Counted from the first letter of the stretch, positions 9,484-18,700 are shown. The stretch is DNA of 64,000 nucleotides from Shewanella sp. VB17 (GCF_013248905.1 NZ_JABRVS010000001.1:4154001-4218000); one strand, 5' to 3'. The notes: a model not told the origin generated them from the letters alone. Translations and numbers: made by a program.

Positions 9484-9890
9484 AGCTGCTCCTTAAATTA
9501 AACTGATTTCAGCTAAAATAACCAAACCAATAAAAGTACATAGCATACCAATAAGATAAAAAATTCTTTACAAGCTTAACTTCATAACATGGATATAAAT
9601 AAACCTAGTATAGGCAATAAATGTCACATAAGAAGATCATCACGCTTAGCACTTCATATCAAACCTATCGTCTATTTCTCAAGGTATTGAGTGCAAGAGT
9701 TGAGAGTTAATCACTCTTCAATACCGACTCTTAATTATCGGACAGGTTACACGCAAGTTTAGCTAAAAATTCAAAAAAATTATGAAAAAAGCACAATAAA
9801 ACCAACTATAGAGTAAAAAGTAAGCGGCTGTATTTGACCGCAGACGCTGGCTGCGATACCGTGTCAGGCTAATTTAAAGGATATGTTATC
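9484..9890. other. Intergenic region between divergent pomA and xseB
   Basis: About 400 nt without a supported gene, AT-rich near pomA. It must hold the promoters of the pomAB pair (minus) and the xseB-ispA-dxs operon (plus). I could not assign a convincing -35/-10 pair, and I saw no stable hairpin or repeat. Confidence 0.4.
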
Positions 9891-10127
9891 GTGGCAAAAA
9901 AACCTGAAAGTCTCAATTTTGAAGAATCCCTTTGTGAACTCGAACGCATCGTTTCAGAACTTGAACAAGGCGACGTTTCCTTAGACGATGCATTAAAGCA
10001 ATTCGAGCGCGGTATTAAACTGGTACGCAGCAGCCAAGGCAAGTTAGAGCAAGCTCAACAGAAAGTCGCTATATTAATGGCTGACAACGAAAATGCACCA
10101 CTAACGCCATTTTTACCTGAGGGTTAA
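9891..10127 (+). CDS. xseB: Exodeoxyribonuclease VII small subunit
   Basis: A 78-residue cytoplasmic protein that binds XseA to form exonuclease VII, which degrades single-stranded DNA to oligonucleotides. The helical hairpin signature FEESLCELERIVSELEQGD, then LDDALKQFERGIKLV, is classic for XseB. The start codon is GTG, with AAAGGA nine bases upstream. It is the first gene of xseB-ispA-dxs, the usual gammaproteobacterial order; the next start codon is only 4 nt past its stop. Confidence 0.95.
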   Translation: MAKKPESLNFEESLCELERIVSELEQGDVSLDDALKQFERGIKLVRSSQGKLEQAQQKVAILMADNENAPLTPFLPEG

Positions 10128-10131
10128 GCCT

Positions 10132-11013
10132 TTGTTATCTCAAACGTTTACTCAATACCAGCAGCGCGTTGATTCCCAATTAGCACACTTTATCGATGCT
10201 CAAACCGTCACTGACTCTCAACTAAAGGCAGCCATGAAACATGGTGCTTTGGGCGGTGGTAAGCGTATTCGTCCATTTTTAGTTTATGCGATTGGTGAGA
10301 TGCTAAATGTGCCGGCAAAAAACCTCGATACATGTGCTGCAGCCATTGAATGCATACACGCCTATTCGCTTATCCATGACGACCTACCAGCGATGGACAA
10401 TGATGCTCTACGTCGAGGACGGCCAACCGTTCATATCGCTTTTGATGAAGCCACTGCCATACTTGCTGGTGATGCGCTGCAAGCTTTAGCCTTCGATATC
10501 CTCAGTGAAACGATTGACGGCCTCACAGCAACCCAAAATCTTGCTATGGTTAAGGCATTAGCTAAAGCATCGGGTTATTCAGGAATGTGTGGCGGCCAAG
10601 CCATGGACCTTAATGCAACCAACACACAGGTTGATTTACCCACTCTGACTCAACTACATAAACTAAAGACAGGCGCTTTAATCCGTTGCGCTATTGAACT
10701 GCCGATGATCGCAGCTAATGTTTCACTTGTAGAACAAGCGCTATTGCTACAATTTGCCGATGCTATCGGCTTAGCCTTCCAGGTACAAGATGATGTGATT
10801 GATATTATCTCCAGTACCGAAGAGCTAGGAAAACCACAAGGCTCAGACAGTGAGTCAAACAAGAGTACCTACCCCAAATTACTTGGACTAGCAGGTGCAC
10901 AAGCCACCGCCAAGAGTTTGATACAAGATGCTCTATCAGCGCTGACCAAATTACCATACAATAGTCAGCTAATTAGCGAATTCGCCCGTTTTATCATTGA
11001 GCGAAGAGTATAA
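10132..11013 (+). CDS. ispA: (2E,6E)-farnesyl diphosphate synthase
   Basis: 293 residues, cytoplasmic. It condenses isopentenyl diphosphate with dimethylallyl and geranyl diphosphate to make farnesyl diphosphate. The first Asp-rich motif is in LIHDDLPAMDND and the second in FQVQDDVIDI. GGKRIRPFLVYAIG carries the IPP-binding Lys-Arg, and GGQAMDL is also conserved. The start is a TTG 4 nt after the xseB stop, with GAGGG upstream. Farnesyl diphosphate feeds quinone and undecaprenyl-phosphate synthesis, and the dxs product downstream supplies the pathway. Confidence 0.95.
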   Translation: MLSQTFTQYQQRVDSQLAHFIDAQTVTDSQLKAAMKHGALGGGKRIRPFLVYAIGEMLNVPAKNLDTCAAAIECIHAYSLIHDDLPAMDNDALRRGRPTVHIAFDEATAILAGDALQALAFDILSETIDGLTATQNLAMVKALAKASGYSGMCGGQAMDLNATNTQVDLPTLTQLHKLKTGALIRCAIELPMIAANVSLVEQALLLQFADAIGLAFQVQDDVIDIISSTEELGKPQGSDSESNKSTYPKLLGLAGAQATAKSLIQDALSALTKLPYNSQLISEFARFIIERRV

Positions 11014-11033
11014 TCAAGAGACCTGTTATCTCG

Positions 11034-12899
11034 ATGAATTTGGATATATCTCAATACCCTGTGCTCGCACAGGCTAACACTCCTGATGAGCTAAGACAGC
11101 TCCCTCAAGCCCTGTTACCACAACTAGCAGATGAACTTAGAGGTTTCCTTTTGAAGTCAGTGAGTAAATCCAGTGGCCATTTTGCCTCAGGACTTGGCAC
11201 AGTGGAGCTCACTGTGGCGCTTCACTATGTCTATAATACCCCATTTGATCGCCTGCTCTGGGATGTCGGTCATCAAGCCTATCCGCATAAGATTTTAACG
11301 GGTCGGCGTGATCAAATGCACACCATACGACAAAAAGGAGGAATACACCCATTCCCTTGGCGTGAAGAGAGCGAATACGATACTTTTAGTGTTGGTCATT
11401 CAGGCACATCAATTAGTGCTGCACTGGCTATGGCGGTTGCGGCAGAAAAAGAGCAAGCTGGCCGTAAAGTCGTATCGGTTATCGGTGATGGTGCCATGAC
11501 TGGCGGCATGGTATTTGAAGCCATGAACCATGCCGGCGATTTACATAAAGATATGTTAGTTGTACTTAACGACAATGAAATGTCTATCTCTGAAAATGTC
11601 GGTGCGTTAAATAATCATTTAGCCCAACTTATGTCAGGACGCTTGTATACAACCATTCGTGAAGGCAGTAAAAAAGTACTGCAAGGTATGCCTGCCATTA
11701 AAGAAATGGCAAAACGTACCGAAGAGCATTTAAAAGGCATGGTTGTACCTGCCACCATGTTTGAAGAACTAGGCTTCAATTATATCGGGCCTATCGATGG
11801 CCATGATGTCGATGCGCTAGTTGAAACGATGCGTAATATGCGTAATTTAACCGGCCCTCAGATTTTACACATCATGACTAAAAAAGGTCGTGGTTATGAG
11901 CCTGCCGAAAAAGATCCTATTGGCTGGCATGCCGTGCCAAAGTTCGATCCATCAACCTTTGAAAAACCGGTTTCGAAACCAAGTTACCCGACTTTTTCTC
12001 AAGTATTTGGTAAATGGCTTTGTGATGTTGCAGAAAAAGATAACAAGGTATTAGGGATCACCCCTGCGATGCGTGAAGGCTCTGGAATGGTTGAATTTTC
12101 TCAACGTTTTCCTGAGCAATACTTCGACACAGCAATAGCCGAACAACATGCAGTAACCTTAGCTGCAGGTTTTGCCTGCGAAGGGTTAAAGCCCGTGGTC
12201 GCTATCTACTCAACATTTCTTCAGCGTGGATACGATCAACTGATCCATGATGTCGCTTTACAAAAACTACCAGTACTGTTTGCCATTGACCGCGGGGGGA
12301 TTGTTGGCGCTGATGGACCCACTCATCAAGGTGCTTTCGATCTCAGTTTTATGCGTACAATCCCGAATATGATCATTATGGCACCTTCTGATGAGAATGA
12401 ATGCAGACAAATGCTTTATACCGGTTACTGTTATCGTGATGGTCCTACCGCAGTGCGCTACCCAAGAGGCAGCGCAACTGGGGAGCCTCAAGTCGAACAG
12501 ATGACAGCACTGCCTATCGGTAAAGGACAGGTTAAACGTCAAGGCAAAAAGATCGCTATTCTCAATTTTGGCACTCTTCTAGCGAGCGTATTAACTGCGG
12601 CTGAATCACTGGATGCTACCGTAGCGGATATGCGCTTTGTTAAGCCTCTTGATGTTGAACTTGTCATCGCGTTAGCGCAATCTCACGACATATTGGTGAC
12701 AGTTGAAGAAAATGCGATTATGGGAGGGGCGGGTTCCGGTGTACTCGAACTGCTGCAACAACTCAAATTACCCATGCCAGTATTACAGCTAGGACTCCCT
12801 GATGAATTTATTAAGCATGGCGACTCGAAAGAGATCATTACCGAGTTAATGCTCGATGGTGCAGGTATTCTAAAGCAAATAGAAGCCTATTTAGCTTAA
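11034..12899 (+). CDS. dxs: 1-deoxy-D-xylulose-5-phosphate synthase
   Basis: 621 residues, a normal length. This thiamine-diphosphate enzyme joins pyruvate and glyceraldehyde 3-phosphate, the first step of the MEP isoprenoid pathway. The thiamine/Mg motif is GDGAMTGGMVFEAMNHAG with the closing Asn-Asp in VVLNDNEMS. DVGHQAYPHKILTG carries the conserved His. The catalytic Glu is in AIAEQHAVTLAAGFA, and DRGGIVGADGPTHQG is the transketolase-like loop. It is the third gene of xseB-ispA-dxs, 20 nt after ispA, and ends before a strong terminator. Confidence 0.97.
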   Translation: MNLDISQYPVLAQANTPDELRQLPQALLPQLADELRGFLLKSVSKSSGHFASGLGTVELTVALHYVYNTPFDRLLWDVGHQAYPHKILTGRRDQMHTIRQKGGIHPFPWREESEYDTFSVGHSGTSISAALAMAVAAEKEQAGRKVVSVIGDGAMTGGMVFEAMNHAGDLHKDMLVVLNDNEMSISENVGALNNHLAQLMSGRLYTTIREGSKKVLQGMPAIKEMAKRTEEHLKGMVVPATMFEELGFNYIGPIDGHDVDALVETMRNMRNLTGPQILHIMTKKGRGYEPAEKDPIGWHAVPKFDPSTFEKPVSKPSYPTFSQVFGKWLCDVAEKDNKVLGITPAMREGSGMVEFSQRFPEQYFDTAIAEQHAVTLAAGFACEGLKPVVAIYSTFLQRGYDQLIHDVALQKLPVLFAIDRGGIVGADGPTHQGAFDLSFMRTIPNMIIMAPSDENECRQMLYTGYCYRDGPTAVRYPRGSATGEPQVEQMTALPIGKGQVKRQGKKIAILNFGTLLASVLTAAESLDATVADMRFVKPLDVELVIALAQSHDILVTVEENAIMGGAGSGVLELLQQLKLPMPVLQLGLPDEFIKHGDSKEIITELMLDGAGILKQIEAYLA

Positions 12900-12988
12900 T
12901 AACCATCCATAAAAGATAAATATTTCAGACATAAATCCTATTCATAACTGTCAATGCAATGATGAATAGGCATAAATGTTCCAAACAT

Positions 12989-13023
12989 AAAAATGCCAGT
13001 CAATTAATTTGACTGGCATTTTT
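12989..13023. terminator. Bidirectional terminator between dxs and grpE
   Basis: A 15-bp perfect stem (AAAAATGCCAGTCAA / TTGACTGGCATTTTT) with a 5-nt loop and A/T runs on both ends sits between the convergent dxs and grpE genes. Confidence 0.9.
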
Positions 13024-13044
13024 ATTCAGTGAGCAATAACGAGC

Positions 13045-13683
13045 TTAAGCTTGTGTATCGACACTCGCTGCACCAGCACTGCCTTGAGATACCATCACCA
13101 TGGCTGGGCGCAGTAGGCGATCATTTAAAATATAGCCTTTTTGCATCACCAACATGACCGTATTCTCAGGAAAATCAGGGCTTGGTTGCATACCAATGGC
13201 TTGATGATGATCAGGATTAAACACGTCCCCTTGTGGGTTCACTTCTTTCAGTCCAAACTTATCAACTGTGGTAATAAAACTCTTAAGTGTTAATTCAACA
13301 CCTTCATAGATAGCTTTAGTCGCCTCAGAGTCTGCATCAGTACCATGGAGTGCACGCTCCATGTTATCAATGACAGGTAAAAGCTCATTGGCAAATTTCT
13401 CTAGGGCAAACTTACGTGCTTTTTCAACATCTTGAGCTGCACGGCGGCGAATATTTGCCTCAGAAGCTGCAGCACGAGTGACAGAATCTTTCTGCTCCTC
13501 AACTTTAGCCAAAGCTTCAGCCAATGCCTGCTCTAATTCTTCAACGCGGAAGTTCGACTGAGTGAGTTCATCCATCAAATTCGTTTCATCATTCACAGTT
13601 TCACACTCATGTTCAGTTAAGATTTCACCTTCTATGGCTTCGTCTACTTGCTTGTTTTCCGCTTTACTTGGCTCGTTACTCAT
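13045..13683 (-). CDS. grpE: Nucleotide exchange factor GrpE of the DnaK chaperone
   Basis: 212 residues, cytoplasmic. GrpE releases ADP from DnaK in the DnaK-DnaJ cycle. An acidic N-terminus is followed by a long coiled coil (ALAKVEEQKDSVTRAAASEA, IRRRAAQDVEKARKFALEKF). The family signature FANELLPVIDNMERAL follows. The C-terminal beta domain has NPDHHQAIGM, VMLVMQKGYILNDRLLRPAM and V. The ATG at 13683 has GGAG five bases upstream; a longer frame from 13869 adds 62 unrelated residues and would swallow the promoter. A sigma-32-type promoter lies about 100 nt upstream. Confidence 0.96.
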   Translation of the reverse strand: MSNEPSKAENKQVDEAIEGEILTEHECETVNDETNLMDELTQSNFRVEELEQALAEALAKVEEQKDSVTRAAASEANIRRRAAQDVEKARKFALEKFANELLPVIDNMERALHGTDADSEATKAIYEGVELTLKSFITTVDKFGLKEVNPQGDVFNPDHHQAIGMQPSPDFPENTVMLVMQKGYILNDRLLRPAMVMVSQGSAGAASVDTQA

Positions 13684-13784
13684 TCTAACTCCAGCTAAAA
13701 ATACTTTTGTTCTGCATGCTCTGGGCATATACTCAAATGACTTGGTAATGCTGGATCCTGCATACCAAATTTGTTTACATATTA

Positions 13785-13812
13785 ATATGGGGATCAAACG
13801 ATTGGATTCAAG
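13785..13812 (-). promoter_or_regulatory. Sigma-32 (heat-shock) promoter of grpE
   Basis: Reading the minus strand, CTTGAAT is followed after exactly 13 nt by CCCCATAT. This matches the E. coli sigma-32 consensus (CTTGAAA, 13-17 nt, CCCCATNT) at all but one or two positions. It is correctly oriented about 100 nt upstream of the grpE start codon. The -35 side begins only 20 nt from the divergent nadK start codon. Confidence 0.85.
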
Positions 13813-13831
13813 CCCTAGTACTAAGATTATT

Positions 13832-14710
13832 ATGCCTAAAATGTTTAACACTATCGGCCTTATCGGCAAGCCTAATCACCATGGCACCAACCTCACGCTA
13901 AAACGCCTACATCAATGGTTAAGCATGAAAGGCTTTGATGTATTAATTGAGGAAAGAGTCGCTGCTGAAGTGGCCCCAAACAGTCAATCGGTCGACTTGC
14001 TCGAACTCGGTGATAAATGTGATTTAGCCATCGTCGTAGGGGGGGATGGTAATATGCTCGGTGCAGCACGTGTGCTTGCACGTTTCGATATTGGTGTTAT
14101 CGGTGTTAACCGCGGTAATTTAGGATTTTTAACGGATCTCCCTCCTGACTCATTTGAAACTGAGTTAGGGGCAGTCCTCGAGGGTAAATTTGAGGTTGAA
14201 CACCGATTTTTACTCGAAACAGAAGTTCATCGTCATGGCAATATAAAATCCAGTAATACAGCCGTAAATGAAGCCGTGCTGCACCCAGGTAAAATTGCCC
14301 ATATGATTGAATTTGAAGTCTATATTGATAATGACTTCATGTACTCCCAACGAGCAGATGGCATGATAGTCTCAACACCTACAGGATCGACAGCTTATTC
14401 ATTATCGGCGGGCGGTGCCATTTTAACCCCTAACCTTGAGGCGCTCATTTTGGTGCCTATGTTTCCACACACATTATCAAGCCGCCCAATCGTTGTCGAT
14501 GCTGCCAGTATTATCAAATTAGTGGTGTCGCCAGATAACGGTGACAACCTAGAGGTAAGCTGTGACGGCCATGTGATGTTACCAGTACTACCAGGTGATG
14601 AGATCATTATCAAACGTAGCCATGAGCGCTTGAAGCTCATTCACCCTAAAGGTCACAATTACTTTCATGTATTAAGAAACAAATTAGGCTGGGGCAGTAA
14701 ATTGTTCTAA
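13832..14710 (+). CDS. nadK: NAD kinase
   Basis: 292 residues, cytoplasmic; it phosphorylates NAD to NADP. The start MPKMFNTIGLIGKPNHHG aligns with the family N-terminus, so the ATG at 13832 was chosen; the frame upstream is open to 13562 but runs antisense through grpE. The diagnostic GGDG motif is in VVGGDGNMLGAARVL, followed by NRGNLGFLTD and the nucleotide-binding TPTGSTAYSLSAGG. Divergent from grpE, a common gammaproteobacterial arrangement. Confidence 0.96.
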   Translation: MPKMFNTIGLIGKPNHHGTNLTLKRLHQWLSMKGFDVLIEERVAAEVAPNSQSVDLLELGDKCDLAIVVGGDGNMLGAARVLARFDIGVIGVNRGNLGFLTDLPPDSFETELGAVLEGKFEVEHRFLLETEVHRHGNIKSSNTAVNEAVLHPGKIAHMIEFEVYIDNDFMYSQRADGMIVSTPTGSTAYSLSAGGAILTPNLEALILVPMFPHTLSSRPIVVDAASIIKLVVSPDNGDNLEVSCDGHVMLPVLPGDEIIIKRSHERLKLIHPKGHNYFHVLRNKLGWGSKLF

Positions 14711-14775
14711 CGTATCGATACCCAAACTACCTCAAAATACTCATTTAAGCATTTGCGTACCCTAGTTTGCCAAAG

Positions 14776-14801
14776 GCCTCATTTCATCCATGAGGCTTTT
14801 T
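14776..14801 (+). terminator. Terminator of nadK
   Basis: GCCTCA / TGAGGC hairpin with a 9-nt loop followed by TTTTT, about 65 nt after the nadK stop. The convergent MATE gene ends just beyond it. Confidence 0.7.
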
Positions 14802-14815
14802 CATTTTCATCGTAC

Positions 14816-16171
14816 TTAAATCTTGATGCCTACATCTTTCGAAACACGCTTTAATGCAAAAAACATCCAGATCACTAATATACAGCTGCCGCTTGCTAAC
14901 GAAATCCACACCCCTGTCACCCCAAAAAGCCATGCAAAAAGATAAAGAATAAAAGCAATAAGGATCAGTTTAGCGGTCGTTAATATCGACGCTTCTTTAG
15001 CGTAATTTATCGCTTGAAAAAAACTTGCGCCAACTAACAGTAATCCTTCCATCGGCAAGCCCCAAAAATAGAGCCTCATCCCTTCTATCGCATAAGGTGT
15101 TAACAGGGGATTATCACCAGCAAAGATATACACCATCCATTGAGGCTTGGTGTAAATAAACAATAACCCAATCATCGCCGTCACTAAGCTTATTCCAAAA
15201 GCAATGCTCAATGTCTTAAACACACGGTCATATCGCCCAGCTCCTGCGTTAAAACTGAATATAGGCTGAGTACCAAAAGCGATCCCCTCAAAAATAAGAT
15301 AGAAAAAAGCCTCGGTGTAACCCACAACACCATATGCTGCGACATGGATAGGTGATCCAACCCATAAAAATGCAATATTGTGTAAAGTGAGTACGATAGA
15401 AAGATAAAGATTCATTAAAAAACTAGGTAACCCCGTTTTAAGGATATTAAAACAATGGTCTAATTCTAATGTCATTTGCTCAAGATTAATTTTAAGACGC
15501 GTGTTACCTGAGAAAAAATGTTGTAAACAAAGCCCACCAGTTACCGCTTGAGAGAGCATGGTCGCAATAGCGGCGCCAACCAGCCCATAAGGAAAAACCA
15601 CAATAAACAACCAATCTAGCACCGCATTAAGGCAACCACCGAATATCAGTATCCCAGTGACAAAGCCCGGGCGCCCATCATTTCTCAGTAACGCTGTAAA
15701 AGCCATTGAAATAATAGGGAAATGACCAAGTGCAAAGTACCAAAACAGGTAATCCTCAGCACTGTTTAATACCGCACCTTCTGCGCCCAGTAATTGTAAA
15801 ATATCTCTAGCATAGTAACTTCCAAAAATGGCAAATAAGGTACCGGAGATCACACATAAACTAAACGTATTACCTAATATTTTCCGCGCTTTGGACACCT
15901 CCCCCAAGCCTAAATTAATTGAAACCAGTGCAGCGCCTCCCATCCCCAACCATGCCCCAACCGCATAGAGCAGAGCACCGACGGGATACGCCAACATCAT
16001 GCCACCTAACCCTGTTTCTCCCAAATAATGACCAACAAACATGCCATCAATCGTGACGTAAATACCCGTCACTAACATAGAAAGTATGGTCGGTACCGTA
16101 TAGCGCCATATTAATTTATGGAGAGGATCATTGACCAACGCCAGATCATGATTCGATATATCAGTGCTCAT
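14816..16171 (-). CDS. MATE-family multidrug/toxin efflux transporter
   Basis: A 451-residue inner-membrane protein with about 12 hydrophobic segments in two halves. MATE transporters export drugs or metabolites in exchange for Na+ or H+. The N-terminal KLIWRYTVPTILSMLVTGIY and then IDGMFVGHYLGETGL are typical of the NorM/DinF superfamily. The second half has GIAFGTQPIFSFNAGAGRYD. Length is normal. It begins 36 nt from the end of the COG0523 GTPase gene on the same strand, so the two may be co-transcribed. The substrate cannot be told from sequence. Confidence 0.87.
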   Translation of the reverse strand: MSTDISNHDLALVNDPLHKLIWRYTVPTILSMLVTGIYVTIDGMFVGHYLGETGLGGMMLAYPVGALLYAVGAWLGMGGAALVSINLGLGEVSKARKILGNTFSLCVISGTLFAIFGSYYARDILQLLGAEGAVLNSAEDYLFWYFALGHFPIISMAFTALLRNDGRPGFVTGILIFGGCLNAVLDWLFIVVFPYGLVGAAIATMLSQAVTGGLCLQHFFSGNTRLKINLEQMTLELDHCFNILKTGLPSFLMNLYLSIVLTLHNIAFLWVGSPIHVAAYGVVGYTEAFFYLIFEGIAFGTQPIFSFNAGAGRYDRVFKTLSIAFGISLVTAMIGLLFIYTKPQWMVYIFAGDNPLLTPYAIEGMRLYFWGLPMEGLLLVGASFFQAINYAKEASILTTAKLILIAFILYLFAWLFGVTGVWISLASGSCILVIWMFFALKRVSKDVGIKI

Positions 16172-16207
16172 GCAGATTAACCCTACAATAAGGTTTTACA
16201 TAACACA

Positions 16208-17260
16208 TCAAAAAGACAGCCGTGTAGACATGTTTAAAATTTGTACTTCAACATCATTGACAGCAACTGGAAATACACTAATGATTTCAAGCCTCGAATC
16301 CATCGCATCATCTAGCTCTATAACGGTTATCTCGCCCTCGATGACATTTAACCCTGCTATTCCCTCATCGGTAATAAGCACCGCTTTCAGGCGAGTCACA
16401 TCTAATGATTTAATCAACTTAATAACCTCGTCAAATTTAAATTCATAACTGAGATCAAACACCCAACCGCAAGAATAAAAACCTTCTCCATTGTTTTGTT
16501 TAACTAACACCCCACGCTCATCAAACTCAGCATCAACTGACGCAGGCTCAACATCAAATACACTGTCAGAGCGACGAGCCATGAGGCGTTCTTTTGCTAA
16601 AGGTTTTCCGCTTGAAATCTGTCCTGTTCTATCGAGTAAATCCAAGAGATCTTCAGGTAATTCCATCGTCGACTGCATGCTGATCAAACAACAATATTTG
16701 CTGTCTGCATTTTCAAAAGAAAAGGTATTCTCTACATAAGTGGTTAACGCTGAATACTCTTGGTCTGAATACAAATCAGATTTAGTCGCGACAATAATAT
16801 CAGCCACTTCAAGTTGCTGATTAAAAATATCATGAGTTCGATAACGTTCATCGGATATTTTTCTCGCATCAACCAAACAGACTGTCGACTTAAGCGCTAT
16901 GACATGTTGATAATGAGGCTGACTTAACAGCTTAATCACCTCTTTGGGGTGCCCGAGTCCTGTAGGCTCAATCAATAGTCGGTCCGGTTTAGCCTTGGCG
17001 ATGAGCTGATTGACAGCCACTTGCATAGGCACACTCGCCGCACAGCACAAACACCCCCCTGCCACCTCACGAATTTCGATGCCTTCTGTGCTACCGGATA
17101 ACAAAGCACCATCAATGCCCACTTCACCAAATTCATTGACTAAGACAGCCCATGTTTCATTATGGGATTTCTGGGCTAACCACTGTTTAATAAAAGTGGT
17201 TTTGCCCACGCCAAGAAAGCCTGTTATCACATTGGTAGGAATAGGTTTTAGTATCATCAT
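16208..17260 (-). CDS. COG0523 (CobW/YjiA-type) GTPase, putative metallochaperone
   Basis: 350 residues in the G3E GTPase family, which delivers metals, often zinc, to target proteins. The Walker A motif is GFLGVGKTT (about residues 14-22). The switch region is NEFGEVGIDGAL, the family's metal-binding CxCC lies in GGCLCCAASVP, Walker B is LLIEPTGLGHP, and the base-specificity motif appears as TKSD. The C-terminal CobW_C domain has GEGFYSCGWVF. Tandem ATGs at 17260 and 17257 follow GAGG; the longer frame from 17305 adds a Cys-rich tail unlike the family. No Zur-like box could be identified, so the metal is not assigned. Confidence 0.88.
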   Translation of the reverse strand: MMILKPIPTNVITGFLGVGKTTFIKQWLAQKSHNETWAVLVNEFGEVGIDGALLSGSTEGIEIREVAGGCLCCAASVPMQVAVNQLIAKAKPDRLLIEPTGLGHPKEVIKLLSQPHYQHVIALKSTVCLVDARKISDERYRTHDIFNQQLEVADIIVATKSDLYSDQEYSALTTYVENTFSFENADSKYCCLISMQSTMELPEDLLDLLDRTGQISSGKPLAKERLMARRSDSVFDVEPASVDAEFDERGVLVKQNNGEGFYSCGWVFDLSYEFKFDEVIKLIKSLDVTRLKAVLITDEGIAGLNVIEGEITVIELDDAMDSRLEIISVFPVAVNDVEVQILNMSTRLSF

Positions 17261-17339
17261 TGGCCTCAAACAGCATAAACAGACCCAACAGTGTAAAGCG
17301 ACCAATGTTCGCTTAGCAACCGATAACCTCTCTTTTTAG

Positions 17340-17758
17340 CTTTGTAATCGTCGAATCAACAACAGTAAGGCCAAGACTCGTTTCTTCTATTTTAATTCTT
17401 GGTTGCTAGCACGGTTTTGGACAAAAATTGGTTAACTTGTCGGATAACAAGTTTCAAATATCTTTTAGCTTGGGTTCATTGGGCTGGTTTTGTGTTGGGT
17501 TTGGTTAGCTTACTGATAACCAAAGCCGAATTGGTGCTTATTGCTTGCAGCAGACTGATGTGCAGATACTTCTGCGGCACACTGTGAATATATCCCTATA
17601 CGCTCTGCGATTTTGGACAGAAACGAGCTAGAACTGAGGCTTGAAGTCGTCTGTTTCAGATAAGTTCAGTTTGGGTAAGTAGCGGCGTCGTCTTCGTTGT
17701 TCGAGAGCATTGGCAGGACACGAACATTGTCTCGCCATCAAAATAGCAACAGGTTGTC
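17340..17758. other. Gene-free left edge of the accessory island
   Basis: About 420 nt with no credible gene; the open frames have no family-like features. It holds inverted and repeated bits, for example TTTTGGACA motifs. The 19-mer TGGACAGAAACGAGCTAGA at 17614-17632 recurs with three mismatches at 21453-21471, next to the transposase unit. It probably contains decayed mobile DNA. Confidence 0.35.
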
Positions 17759-18328
17759 TCATGTAAATGATCCTTTAACCCATTGCAACACATATTCATT
17801 TTGTTTGTCTAATGAAAAAAAATGTGCTGTCTGCCATTTTTGCGTACTAATGGCTTGTTTTACTGTAGGTTTAATCCACGGAGCGTAAACACGGATAGCT
17901 CGCTTCCCTTCTCTAAGACCATCAGTAAATACGCGCCTCTTAACTAACGTCTCTTTATCAAAGATGAAAAACCCCTGATTCTGAGCGTCATGTACAGCAA
18001 CAATAACGAAATCAATATCATCGCTATTTTCAAAAGGTGCTATTTCAGCACCAGTATACTCTCGCTTCCAAATAGTGACGAATTGCCCTACTTTCTTCGG
18101 TGTAGTTTTGGCTTGTCGAAATAAACACTTTTTCTCACCAAACTCAAAGCTAAGAGCATAATATTCTTTACTTTCTTTATCACTCAAGACGTTTTTTACA
18201 ACTTCACGTTGATCAATCAATGGCAGTACTTTCTGTGCAAAGTAATCAAATGATCTCGGTGCTGCATCTATCACTCGGTCATCGAACCAAGCAATAAATT
18301 CATCTGATATTAAATCCGCAGTTTCCAT
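17759..18328 (-). CDS. MepB-family protein
   Basis: 189 residues. It resembles the MepB family, named after the third gene of the Staphylococcus mepRAB operon and of unknown biochemical role. Typical segments are EYYALSFEFGEKKCLFRQAK, TPKKVGQFVTIWKRE, FVIVAVHDAQNQGFFIFDKE and GKRAIRVYAPWIKP. The length fits the family. GGAG lies about eight bases before the ATG at 18328. No MATE or MarR gene of a mep-type operon is adjacent. The gene lies in the accessory island between non-coding remnants, consistent with horizontal acquisition. Confidence 0.75.
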   Translation of the reverse strand: METADLISDEFIAWFDDRVIDAAPRSFDYFAQKVLPLIDQREVVKNVLSDKESKEYYALSFEFGEKKCLFRQAKTTPKKVGQFVTIWKREYTGAEIAPFENSDDIDFVIVAVHDAQNQGFFIFDKETLVKRRVFTDGLREGKRAIRVYAPWIKPTVKQAISTQKWQTAHFFSLDKQNEYVLQWVKGSFT

Positions 18329-18528
18329 TTTTTCTCCTTTTTGTTATATGATTCGTAGCAAAACAGACCCAGATTGAGCTGGCAATGACTTTCATAACTC
18401 ATTTTGGGTATCGATCCCTAAAGAAAGCAGGATTGTATTCACTAAGAGATGGATGGATCTCAGTTATTCTCGTAGCAAAAAAGCTCACCAAAAAGTTTAG
18501 ATTAGGATATTTTATTGTTGAGAGTAAA

Positions 18529-18697
18529 TGAACCGCCCTCGGCTCTGGCATCCAGCTTCACCCTACCTACTAAGTCTGACTTCCAAGGAAGAAATGTCTT
18601 ATTTTGTATGGAACAAAATAGACCATTTAGTCGTGTGCGGAGCCGCATGCAGGGTGGTGTTGGGGCTGGAGGCTAGACACCTCCGGCTCCCCGATTA
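18529..18697 (+). mobile_element. Probable remnant of a group II intron 3' end (domain V/VI-like)
   Basis: The segment 18633-18697 can fold into two adjacent hairpins. One is GTGTGCGG / CCGCATGC with wobble pairs; the other is GGCTGGAGG (18664-18672) / CCTCCGGCT (18680-18688). Between and after them are AGGGTGGTGT and CCCCGATT. This order (TGAACCGCC..., hairpin, GGTGGTGT, GC-rich hairpin, CCCGATT) resembles what I recall of the 3' end of some bacterial group II introns. TGAACCGCC occurs at 18529, about 100 nt too far upstream, so the copy is broken or rearranged. No maturase gene remains. Recognised from memory of the pattern, not from an alignment. Confidence 0.35.
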
Positions 18698-18700
18698 GTT

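Noticed and set aside
13562..13831. Long N-terminal extension of NAD kinase
   Set aside because: It is antisense to grpE and its sigma-32 promoter; family alignment starts at 13832.
17399..17587. 62-codon plus-strand frame at the island edge
   Set aside because: No ribosome-binding site or family pattern; the sequence looks like decayed repeats.
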